From an uncultured Flavihumibacter sp. (lineage in GTDB: Bacteria; Bacteroidota; Bacteroidia; Chitinophagales; Chitinophagaceae), in assembly GCA_946482545.1 (NCBI GenBank), contig CAMLRX010000132.1, positions 1 to 13,881 on the forward strand: a DNA stretch of 13,881 nucleotides, given 5' to 3'. Shown one piece after another: positions 6,165 through 12,520 of the stretch. Every line of letters begins with the position of its first letter. The first letter of the stretch is position 1. The notes beneath the pieces are model-generated. The model did no database searches and had not been told where the DNA came from. It worked only from the letters and a program-made list of their open reading frames with translations. The position numbers and the translations under genes were made by a program.

Positions 6165-8612
6165 CTACCCATGCACCACCACCTTCTCCCTATGCCGCTC
6201 CTCCAACTCCGCAATCGCCTGCACCGTCTTCACCAACGAATCAGGTGTTACCGAAATACTATCAATCCCTTCCTCCACCAGAAACTGCGCGAAAGCCGGA
6301 TTATCCGATGGCCCCTGCCCGCAGATGCCTACTTTCACCCCACATCTTTTCGCTGTCCTGATCAGCATCCGGATCATCTCTTTTACCGCCGGATTCATTT
6401 CATTATACAAATGCGCTACCAATGAAGAATCCCGGTCCAGCCCAAGCGTAAGCTGTGTCAGGTCATTCGAGCCTATGGAGAATCCATCAATGTGTTGCGC
6501 GAACGCTTCCGCCATGATGATGTTGGAAGGAATTTCTGCCATCAGGAAAACTTCCAGCCCGTCTTTTCCTCTTTCCAATCCGTATTTTTTCATGACTTCA
6601 TATACTTCCAGCAGTTCTTCCACTGTTCTGCAGAAAGGCACCATTACGACCACATTACTCAATCCGAGGTGGTTGCGTACATGACTGATCGCTTTACATT
6701 CCAGTCCGAAAGCCTCTTTGTACGCGTCACTGTAATACCTCGACGCCCCTCTCCATCCGATCATTGGATTCTCTTCGGAAGGTTCAAAATATTTTCCGCC
6801 CAGGAGGTTGAAGTATTCGTTGCTCTTGAAGTCGGAGAACCGCACGATCACTTTTTCGGGATAGAAAGCAGATGCGATCTTCGCGATGCCGAAAGAAAGC
6901 TTTTGGATGAAGAAATCTTCTTCATCGGCAAAACCTGCCATTCTTTTTTCTATCTCAGCCGTAAGTTCAGGATCATTCAGTGTTCTATGGCGCAGCAGCG
7001 CGAGGGGGTGTACCTGTATGTAATTGTTGATGATAAATTCTTCCCTGGCCAGCCCCACGCCTTTATTAGGTAGTGCCGCGAACTGGAAACTCATCGAGGG
7101 AGAAGCCACGTTCAGCATAATACTGGTGCGGGTCTCAGGAATATCCCTGACATCAGTAAACGATGTTTCGAAAGGTATTTCACCTTCGTAAATATGGCCG
7201 GTATCGCCTTCGGCGCAGGAGGCGGTCACCAGTTGTCCATCGGCGAGCAATTGTGTGGCGTTGCCGCAACCCACAATAGCGGGGATGCCCATTTCGCGGG
7301 CCACGATAGCAGCATGACAGGTTCTGCCACCTTTGTTGGTGATGATGGCCGCTGCTTTTTTCATCACGGGCTCCCAATCAGGATCGGTCATTTCGGTCAC
7401 CAATACATCGCCTTCCCTGAATTCGTTGCCTTCCGTGAGCCGTTTGTCGAGGGAATAAAGGATGCTCACCCTACCGGATGCGATTTTGTCGCCAACGGCA
7501 ATGCCATCCAGTATTTTTTTGCTTTGCCGGTCCTCATCTGTAATGCGGTAGCCTGTTAGTTTTGCAGGGTCTTTACGTGAGTGAATGGTTTCCGGGCGCG
7601 CCTGTAGAATGAACAATTGTCCGGAAAGCCCGTCCACGGCCCATTCTACATCCATCGGGGTCCATTTTCCTTTTCTTTGGGAATAATATTTTTCGATGTT
7701 GCTCACCCAAACTGCAAGTTCGAGGATGGATTCATCTTTGAGACAGAATTTATGCCGCACAGATTTTTCCGTCGGAATAATCTTCACGCGTTCATCGGGG
7801 TCATCGCCATACACCATCATTTTGTCTTTCTGACCGATCTTTTTTTCGATGATGGCGGGGAAACCTTTTTCCAATGCGGGTTTGAATACAAGGTATTCAT
7901 CCGGGGAAACCGAACCCTGCACAATCATTTCGCCCAACCCGAAAGAGGCGTTGATTAATACGGTGTGCGGGAAGCCGCTTTCAGTATCCAGCGAGAAAGC
8001 GACGCCGGAGATGCCGAGGTCGGAACGTACCATTTTCTGCACGCAAACGGAAAGTCCGATGCTGAAATGGTCGTACCCGAAGGTTTCGCGGTAACTGATG
8101 GCGCGGTCGGTGAAAAGAGAGGCGAAACAATTACGCACGGCATCCATCAGCGATACGGGTCCCCGTACGTTAAGATAGGTTTCCTGCTGACCAGCGAAAG
8201 ATGCATCTGGTAAGTCTTCTGCGGTAGCGGAGGAACGTACCGCCACATCAGTGAATTCCTGGTCATAATCGGCGGAAAGCATTTTGTAGGCCTCGATGAT
8301 TTCGGCGCTGAACTCGGGCGGGAAGCGGCTGTTCTGGATCAACTGACGCACGCGTAAGCCTCCGCGGCGGAGTGATTCGATCTGGTGCACATCCACTTGT
8401 TGGATGATGTCCCGGATTTGTTGGTCCAATTGGTTGTAGGCGATAAACCTCCGATAGGCTTCCACGGTAATCACGAATCCGTCAGGAATTCTTATCCCGG
8501 CAGCGGTGAGGTGCTGGAGCATTTCACCCAGCGAGGCGTTCTTTCCGCCCACCAGTTCCAGGTCGTCCAGCCCAACGGCTTTTAATGGCAAAACAATCGC
8601 ATCTTTGTGCAT
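6165..8612 (-). CDS. ppsA: Phosphoenolpyruvate synthase (pyruvate, water dikinase)
   Basis: This encodes 815 residues, the usual length for PpsA. It converts pyruvate, ATP and water to phosphoenolpyruvate, AMP and phosphate in the cytoplasm, a key gluconeogenic step. The N-terminal ATP-grasp part carries VGGKNASLGEM (21-31) and RSSATAEDLPDASFAGQQE (126-144). The swivelling phosphohistidine domain has GGRTCHAAIVAREMGIPAIV with catalytic His433; the preceding Thr431 matches the Thr targeted by PEP synthase regulatory proteins in other bacteria. The C-terminal TIM barrel binds PEP/pyruvate and includes GSNDLTQLTLGLDRD and a catalytic Cys764 in VGICGQGPSD. All key residues are intact. The frame runs on to 9044, but that part is antisense to the HD gene, so I start at 8612 (MHKDAIVLPLKAVG). 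No DUF299 regulator gene is in view. It is divergent from the HD gene. Confidence 0.97.
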   Translation of the reverse strand: MHKDAIVLPLKAVGLDDLELVGGKNASLGEMLQHLTAAGIRIPDGFVITVEAYRRFIAYNQLDQQIRDIIQQVDVHQIESLRRGGLRVRQLIQNSRFPPEFSAEIIEAYKMLSADYDQEFTDVAVRSSATAEDLPDASFAGQQETYLNVRGPVSLMDAVRNCFASLFTDRAISYRETFGYDHFSIGLSVCVQKMVRSDLGISGVAFSLDTESGFPHTVLINASFGLGEMIVQGSVSPDEYLVFKPALEKGFPAIIEKKIGQKDKMMVYGDDPDERVKIIPTEKSVRHKFCLKDESILELAVWVSNIEKYYSQRKGKWTPMDVEWAVDGLSGQLFILQARPETIHSRKDPAKLTGYRITDEDRQSKKILDGIAVGDKIASGRVSILYSLDKRLTEGNEFREGDVLVTEMTDPDWEPVMKKAAAIITNKGGRTCHAAIVAREMGIPAIVGCGNATQLLADGQLVTASCAEGDTGHIYEGEIPFETSFTDVRDIPETRTSIMLNVASPSMSFQFAALPNKGVGLAREEFIINNYIQVHPLALLRHRTLNDPELTAEIEKRMAGFADEEDFFIQKLSFGIAKIASAFYPEKVIVRFSDFKSNEYFNLLGGKYFEPSEENPMIGWRGASRYYSDAYKEAFGLECKAISHVRNHLGLSNVVVMVPFCRTVEELLEVYEVMKKYGLERGKDGLEVFLMAEIPSNIIMAEAFAQHIDGFSIGSNDLTQLTLGLDRDSSLVAHLYNEMNPAVKEMIRMLIRTAKRCGVKVGICGQGPSDNPAFAQFLVEEGIDSISVTPDSLVKTVQAIAELEERHREKVVVHG

Positions 8613-8754
8613 AGCTGTACATTTATGGCAAGTGAATAAATACACAGGGAAATGCAGCAAGTGCTTAGAAAGGGTACGGCAAATGTTCCGAAAATTGAAA
8701 TGCCTCCGTTTATCTTCTACACAAAATGGGCGTTCTGCCCGACAAAAGCAATCA

Positions 8755-8788
8755 TTTGTCCGCTTTTTTAAAAGGTGTACTACTTTTA
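8755..8788 (+). promoter_or_regulatory. Candidate Bacteroidota promoter for the HD gene
   Basis: TTTG (8755-8758), a 22-nt spacer, then TACTTTTA (8781-8788) match the Bacteroidota promoter at 4 of 4 and 7 of 8 positions. Transcription would begin around 8793-8796. That makes the ATG at 8799 almost leaderless and favours the ATG at 8808 as the start. The rest of the spacer between the divergent genes (8613-8754) shows nothing else I can support. Confidence 0.45.
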
Positions 8789-8807
8789 TGGGATAAGCAT
8801 GATTCGT

Positions 8808-9464
8808 ATGAACAGGACCACGGAATACTGGCGCGCACAGTTTGTTGATTTTCTGCAAAAGCACTGGGTGACCGGAGATGGCGCGCACGACCTGCATCAC
8901 CTGCACAGGGTATGGCATTACGCCACGGCTATTGCAGACAAGGAAGGAGCGCATATAGAAAGGCTGGTGTTGTTGTGTGCCGCTTATTTCCACGACTTCG
9001 TCGCGCTGCCTAAAGATCATCCGGAACGGGCAGCATCTTCCCACATGAGCGCGGATAAAACACTGGATATACTAAAAACAACATTTCCAACATTCCCTTC
9101 CGCGTTATATGCCGGCGTGCACCACGCCATTCATGCACACAGCTTTTCAGCAAAGGTGCCCACTGAAACATTGGAAGCTGCCATATTACAGGATGCTGAT
9201 CGCATGGAAGCTTTGGGCGCATTGGGAATCGCAAGGCTGTTTTATACCGCTGGCAGAATGAACGGCAACCTGTTTGATCCTGAAGATCCGCTGGCAACGA
9301 AAAGACCATTGAACGATAAGTTGTTTGCCCTGGATCATATTGAAGTGAAGTTGCTCACCCTGCCCGCAACCATGAAAACAGTGGCTGGCAGGGAAATGGC
9401 GGAAGAAAGAGCGGCTTATATTACCGCGTTCAGGTCCCGGTTATTGTCCGAAATCACGTTTTAA
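8808..9464 (+). CDS. HD-domain phosphohydrolase, YedJ-like
   Basis: This encodes 218 residues of the HD superfamily of metal-dependent phosphohydrolases. The metal-binding series is visible: His33 in DLHHLHRVWHYA, His62-Asp63 in CAAYFHDFVALPKDHP, the His pair in GVHHAIHAHSFSAK (105-106), and Asp129/Asp131 in ILQDADRMEALGALG. The last two motifs and LFDPEDPLATKRPLNDKLFALDH match E. coli YedJ as I recall it, so this is the same subfamily. The substrate is not established, and nucleotides or phosphometabolites are only a guess from the superfamily. The start at 8808 (MNRTTEYWRAQF) aligns with YedJ; ATG 8799 and GTG 8775 are upstream alternatives. The next gene begins 9 nt after the stop, so the two are probably co-transcribed. 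Confidence 0.93.
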   Translation: MNRTTEYWRAQFVDFLQKHWVTGDGAHDLHHLHRVWHYATAIADKEGAHIERLVLLCAAYFHDFVALPKDHPERAASSHMSADKTLDILKTTFPTFPSALYAGVHHAIHAHSFSAKVPTETLEAAILQDADRMEALGALGIARLFYTAGRMNGNLFDPEDPLATKRPLNDKLFALDHIEVKLLTLPATMKTVAGREMAEERAAYITAFRSRLLSEITF

Positions 9465-9473
9465 TACCTGCTC

Positions 9474-10685
9474 ATGAAAAGTTTTTTCACCGTATTCTTC
9501 TTTGTTCTTTCCTCCTGTACTGGTCCGGTATCCGCGCAACAAATGCCGGACCTGAAACTGGACGCTGTTTTGAATAAGCGCTTTCCGGGACCTGTTTATA
9601 TCCCGGTTCCCAAAGGATGGAAAGATGGACCGGAGTATGCACTTGAAAACCTCCGTTCAAAAAAAAGACATGCGCTGCAAAGGGTATCGGATAAGGAATT
9701 GGTTTTTCTGCTGAAGGATACTTTGCACCCGGGACAAACTGAATTGTTTCGGTTTGTACGCAGTAGCAAACGCGATAAGCAGTTTGTGTATGCTGAAAAA
9801 ACGGATAGCGGTATCCTGGTAAAAAACGGGGATAAGCCGGTGTTTTTCTACCTTACTTCCGAAAAATATCCAGGAGGTGATACAGGTTCTGTTTATAAAA
9901 GGAGTGGTTTTATTCATCCGCTATATACGCCTGGCGGGAAGATTTTAACGGATGGTTTTCCGGTTGGGCACACACACCAACATGCGCTTTTTTCCGCATG
10001 GGTGAACACCGTTTTTAAAGGGGAGAAAACGGATTTCTGGAACCAGCATCAGTTAACGGGTACCGCAAAGCATATTGCGGTGGAAGAAGTGAAGTCGGGG
10101 CCGGTATGTGTGCAACTTAAACTCAGGTTGGCGCAGGGAAGCCTGAAATATGGTATTGTGCTGGACGAACAATGGGAACTTCGTGTGTACAATCTTCCCG
10201 GGATATTTTTATTCGACCTGCATGTAGAACAGACGAACGTAACGCCAGATACGCTCTTCCTGCCGAAGTATATTTATGGTGGTATGGCGTTAAGAGGAGC
10301 GGCCAGATGGAACAAAGAAGATACTGCGCATTTCGAAGAGCAATGGAAAATAATTAATGCAGCAGGAGAAGAGAACGATGCCGCCAACCATAAGCCGGCA
10401 AGATGGGTGCAGGTTTCAGGAATGAACACCGCAGATAATGGATTGGCCGTGTTCGATCATCCCACGAATTTTCGTTACCCGCAACCGGTTCGGGTACATC
10501 CTTCCATGCCTTACTTCGTTTTTTCACCGGTAGTAAATGAGGGTTTCTCAATAGCGCCTGGTGGTAAATACAAAGCCCGCTACCGTTATTATACCTATGA
10601 GATTTATCCGGGAAAAAACAGGCTTTTGCAGGAGGAGCAAAACTGGATATCAACGCCAATCCTGAAATTCACGTACAAGAAGTGA
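9474..10685 (+). CDS. Exported DUF6807 (PmoA-annotated) protein
   Basis: This encodes 403 residues. It starts with an export signal: Lys2, a hydrophobic run (FFTVFFFVL), then either a lipobox LSSC (Cys15) or a signal peptidase I site after VSA (residue 22). The body carries hallmarks of the DUF6807 family, often labelled methane oxygenase PmoA in databases without biochemical support: YKRSGFIHPLYTPGGKILTD (141-160), GHTHQHALFSAW (165-176), FWNQHQ (188-193), and the C-terminal VSGMNTADNGLAVFDHPTN and MPYFVFSPVVNEGFSI. The conserved His residues around 166-170 suggest a metal or carbohydrate site. In Bacteroidota these proteins often occur with glycan-use genes; a role in sugar processing is inference. 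It probably shares an operon with the HD gene. Its last 36 nt overlap the end of the convergent flavoprotein gene. Confidence 0.88.
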   Translation: MKSFFTVFFFVLSSCTGPVSAQQMPDLKLDAVLNKRFPGPVYIPVPKGWKDGPEYALENLRSKKRHALQRVSDKELVFLLKDTLHPGQTELFRFVRSSKRDKQFVYAEKTDSGILVKNGDKPVFFYLTSEKYPGGDTGSVYKRSGFIHPLYTPGGKILTDGFPVGHTHQHALFSAWVNTVFKGEKTDFWNQHQLTGTAKHIAVEEVKSGPVCVQLKLRLAQGSLKYGIVLDEQWELRVYNLPGIFLFDLHVEQTNVTPDTLFLPKYIYGGMALRGAARWNKEDTAHFEEQWKIINAAGEENDAANHKPARWVQVSGMNTADNGLAVFDHPTNFRYPQPVRVHPSMPYFVFSPVVNEGFSIAPGGKYKARYRYYTYEIYPGKNRLLQEEQNWISTPILKFTYKK

Positions 10686-11729
10686 GTGTTGTCCTGCTGT
10701 ATTAATGTCTCTCCAAATCGTGTTTATGGGCTGTGCCTTATCGGCGAAACTTAATCCGCCATAAGGGAAGAGATTGGTTACTGCATCGCGTGCTATTTTT
10801 GCGAGTGACAGACTTATGGCAGACACTTGCGCCAATAAATCATCGTTCAGCTTTTGCCTTTGTTCGCATACTTCCCAGGACCGATTCACTATAGTATAAA
10901 AATCATGTTTTGTATTCATGAAAAGATTGTAGAATGAAGTCCATGCTGCTTTAATTTGTCCGGCCCGGAGGTCTCCGTTTTTTAACGCAAATGTTTCTGA
11001 GAAAAACACGTCGTAACTCAGGTTGAAAAAATGCAACGCCATGCCCGCCATATTGATGGCTAAAGTAGTATCTGCCAGTTGAAGAAAAGGATATTGATAG
11101 ATGGGATGAGGGCGTGTGGCGTATTCAGGTGCAATACGGAAAGCGCGTGAAGCGGGCACGAACAATGCTTCCACGGAGAAAGAGTGGCTTGCGGTGGCAA
11201 CCATGCCCATGCTGTTCCAGGTGTGGTGTAGTGTTACTTCTTCTTTTTGGAATAGAAAAGCAAGTACTTCGCCGGTATCGGTGGTGCAGTTGCCGGTAAA
11301 AGCTGTCGCGTAAGGCGCACCTGTAGCATATTTCCAGTAGCCACTTATAATGTATCCACCCTCCGTGGTTTCGGCTTTCCCGCCAATAGCGCCGCTTCCT
11401 GCAATACAAACTTCCAGCCCGCTGAAAAATTCTTTCCTCGTTTCTTCATCAGTGAAACCCGCGAACCAGCCAGCACCGCTGCAAAGTGTTACAGTCCAGC
11501 CAAGACTTCCATCTATCCGTGCAAGCGCCTCTTCCAATGCGAGCAGTTCGGGCAACGAAACCGGATGTTGCCCGGACGTATCATCAATCAATGCACGGAA
11601 CCATCCTTTGGAATGGATCAGCGAAAGCAGTTCAGGTGTAAGTTGTTCATTTGTTGCTGACTGATTCGTGTATTGCAGCAGCAGCTTGCTTTCCAGGTCC
11701 GTGATCGGTGAAATATCATCTTGTAACAT
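10650..11729 (-). CDS. Acyl-CoA dehydrogenase-fold flavoprotein
   Basis: This encodes 359 residues with the acyl-CoA dehydrogenase architecture. There is an N-terminal helical domain (about 1-108, with ALARIDGSLGWTVTLCSGAG), a central beta domain (109-200: GSGAIGGKAETTEGGYIISG, WKYATGAPYATAF, then WNSMGMVATASHSFSV), and a C-terminal helical domain ending IWRDINTAGQHSLL (338-351). The C-terminal RD...QH pattern matches the Acyl-CoA_dh_2 type, which includes flavin-dependent monooxygenases such as HsaA and DszC relatives. I cannot place the catalytic Glu of true dehydrogenases, so either oxidation or FADH2/FMNH2-dependent oxygenation is possible. The frame opens at 11798, with ATGs at 11798, 11768 and 11729. 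I chose MLQDDISPITDLES (11729) because the family's first helix begins there. No electron-transfer partner or flavin reductase is nearby. Confidence 0.85.
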   Translation of the reverse strand: MLQDDISPITDLESKLLLQYTNQSATNEQLTPELLSLIHSKGWFRALIDDTSGQHPVSLPELLALEEALARIDGSLGWTVTLCSGAGWFAGFTDEETRKEFFSGLEVCIAGSGAIGGKAETTEGGYIISGYWKYATGAPYATAFTGNCTTDTGEVLAFLFQKEEVTLHHTWNSMGMVATASHSFSVEALFVPASRAFRIAPEYATRPHPIYQYPFLQLADTTLAINMAGMALHFFNLSYDVFFSETFALKNGDLRAGQIKAAWTSFYNLFMNTKHDFYTIVNRSWEVCEQRQKLNDDLLAQVSAISLSLAKIARDAVTNLFPYGGLSFADKAQPINTIWRDINTAGQHSLLVREFQDWR

Positions 11730-11787
11730 GGTGTAAAGGTACTCTGTAAATCCGTTTTTTACTGACATGGATTGGGTTAAAACACGG

Positions 11788-11818
11788 CTTGAAAACATTT
11801 TTGCCCGGCATAAATTTG
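11788..11818 (+). promoter_or_regulatory. Strong Bacteroidota promoter match upstream of the toxin-antitoxin operon
   Basis: CTTG (11788-11791), a 19-nt spacer and TAAATTTG (11811-11818) give a perfect -7 element (8 of 8) and an intact TTG core. Transcription would start near 11823. This is the best promoter match I found in the window. It would leave a leader of about 90 nt before the antitoxin ATG at 11913, or 12 nt before the in-frame ATG at 11835. Confidence 0.5.
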
Positions 11819-11870
11819 TTGAAATGAAGGGGCAATGAATAAAAGCGCTGAAATGTTTTCGGATGAAAAA

Positions 11871-11896
11871 GTATATACCAATAATATATACCTTTA
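11871..11896 (+). promoter_or_regulatory. Candidate antitoxin operator over a second -7 element
   Basis: GTATATA (11871-11877) and TATATAC (11885-11891) form a perfect 7-bp inverted repeat with a 7-bp spacer. TATATACC also occurs as a direct repeat (11872-11879 and 11885-11892). The right arm overlaps TACCTTTA (11889-11896), 7 of 8 against TAnnTTTG, but without a good -33 element. Ribbon-helix-helix antitoxins usually bind such short repeats as dimers to repress their own operon, so this is a sensible operator candidate. Confidence 0.4.
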
Positions 11897-11912
11897 TGGA
11901 AATCGACGGAAT

Positions 11913-12152
11913 ATGAAAACACTTTCGCTCAAACTGGATGAAGCTATTTTTGAGGAGGCAGAAGTCATTACTTCAAAAATGCATTTACCGAGAAACAGGT
12001 ACATCAATGAAGCGGTGAAAGCATACAATATGTACAATAAGCGACGGTTGTTAAAGCAACAATTGGTGCAGGAATCAGGATTGGTTGCTCCGGATTCAAT
12101 GGAGGTATTGCGGGAGTTTGAGAAAATGTTTGATGGGGATGCGACAATTTGA
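11913..12152 (+). CDS. Ribbon-helix-helix antitoxin
   Basis: This encodes 79 residues. The N-terminus has the ribbon-helix-helix pattern: a short strand TLSLKLD (3-9) that would enter the DNA major groove as a dimer, helix A (EAIFEEAEVITSKM), a turn (HLPRNR) and helix B (YINEAVKAYNMYNKRRL). The rest is charged and Gln-rich, ending EKMFDGDATI, as expected for a flexible tail that wraps the toxin. The next gene is a MazF toxin that overlaps its 3' end, which fixes the role. It should neutralise MazF and autorepress the operon. The frame is open back to an ATG at 11835 (MNKSAEM), which would add 26 residues; I prefer 11913 because ribbon-helix-helix proteins usually start right at the strand. 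Confidence 0.85.
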   Translation: MKTLSLKLDEAIFEEAEVITSKMHLPRNRYINEAVKAYNMYNKRRLLKQQLVQESGLVAPDSMEVLREFEKMFDGDATI

Positions 12153-12468
12153 AGTATGGCTGGCGAACCTGGAGCCAGCCATGGGAACTGAGCCTGGAAA
12201 AACACGCCCGGTTGTGATTGTGCAGACTGACTTGTTGAACGGAATCCATCCATCTACTTTGATTTGTCCTGTTTCTACCAATGTAAATAAACAGGCGGAA
12301 TTACTAAGGGTGCATCTTAAAAAAGGAATGCTGGACCATGCAAGCGATATATTGGTGGATCAGTTGCGGGCAATAGACAACAGGCGACTTATAAAAAGGC
12401 TGGGTAAGATTCCCGCAGCTCAGGCGGAAAAACTCCGTTCAAATATGCGGGTGTTGCTGGATTTGTGA
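12133..12468 (+). CDS. mazF: MazF/PemK-family endoribonuclease toxin
   Basis: This encodes 111 residues with the MazF/PemK beta-barrel pattern: FEVWLANLEPAMGTEPGKTR (6-25), followed by PVVIVQ (26-31), with the conserved Arg25 in the RPVVIV motif. LICPVSTNV (43-51) follows, with Thr49 in the place of the catalytic Thr, then a VDQLRAIDNRRL segment and the C-terminal helix. MazF toxins cut mRNA at short single-stranded motifs and halt growth when the antitoxin is lost; the motif recognised here cannot be read. Translation could start at 12133 (MGMRQF) or 12139 (MRQF); both overlap the antitoxin gene, by 20 or 14 nt, which implies translational coupling. Residue numbers assume 12133. The catalytic residues appear intact. 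Confidence 0.92.
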   Translation: MGMRQFEVWLANLEPAMGTEPGKTRPVVIVQTDLLNGIHPSTLICPVSTNVNKQAELLRVHLKKGMLDHASDILVDQLRAIDNRRLIKRLGKIPAAQAEKLRSNMRVLLDL

Positions 12469-12495
12469 TGGATACCGGAAAAATATGTACATTCA
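12462..12495 (+). promoter_or_regulatory. Weak candidate promoter for the GMC gene
   Basis: TTTG (12462-12465), a 22-nt spacer, then TACATTCA (12488-12495) give 4 of 4 and 6 of 8 against the Bacteroidota consensus. The start would fall near 12500, about 20 nt before the ATG at 12521. The TTTG lies in the last codons of mazF. Read-through from the toxin-antitoxin operon is the alternative. Confidence 0.25.
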
Positions 12496-12520
12496 ACGCA
12501 ATGATTGATAACGTTGCACT

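Noticed and set aside
5834..6361. 175-codon plus-strand ORF across the repeat-rich spacer
   Set aside because: It overlaps two strong minus-strand genes, and its Pro/Ala-rich translation comes from the complement of PEP synthase.
8613..9044. N-terminal extension of the PEP synthase frame on the minus strand
   Set aside because: It runs antisense through the HD gene and shows no family similarity; PEP synthase normally starts at the MHKD...VGGKNASLGEM region.
11734..11741. TACCTTTA on the minus strand as the promoter of the flavoprotein gene
   Set aside because: The -7 match is 7 of 8, but there is no TTG element at the right distance and it lies only 4 nt before the chosen ATG.
11799..12520. 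Larger defence island around the MazF module
   Set aside because: Only the two toxin-antitoxin genes are present; the flanking genes are metabolic, and there is no integrase, nuclease or helicase.
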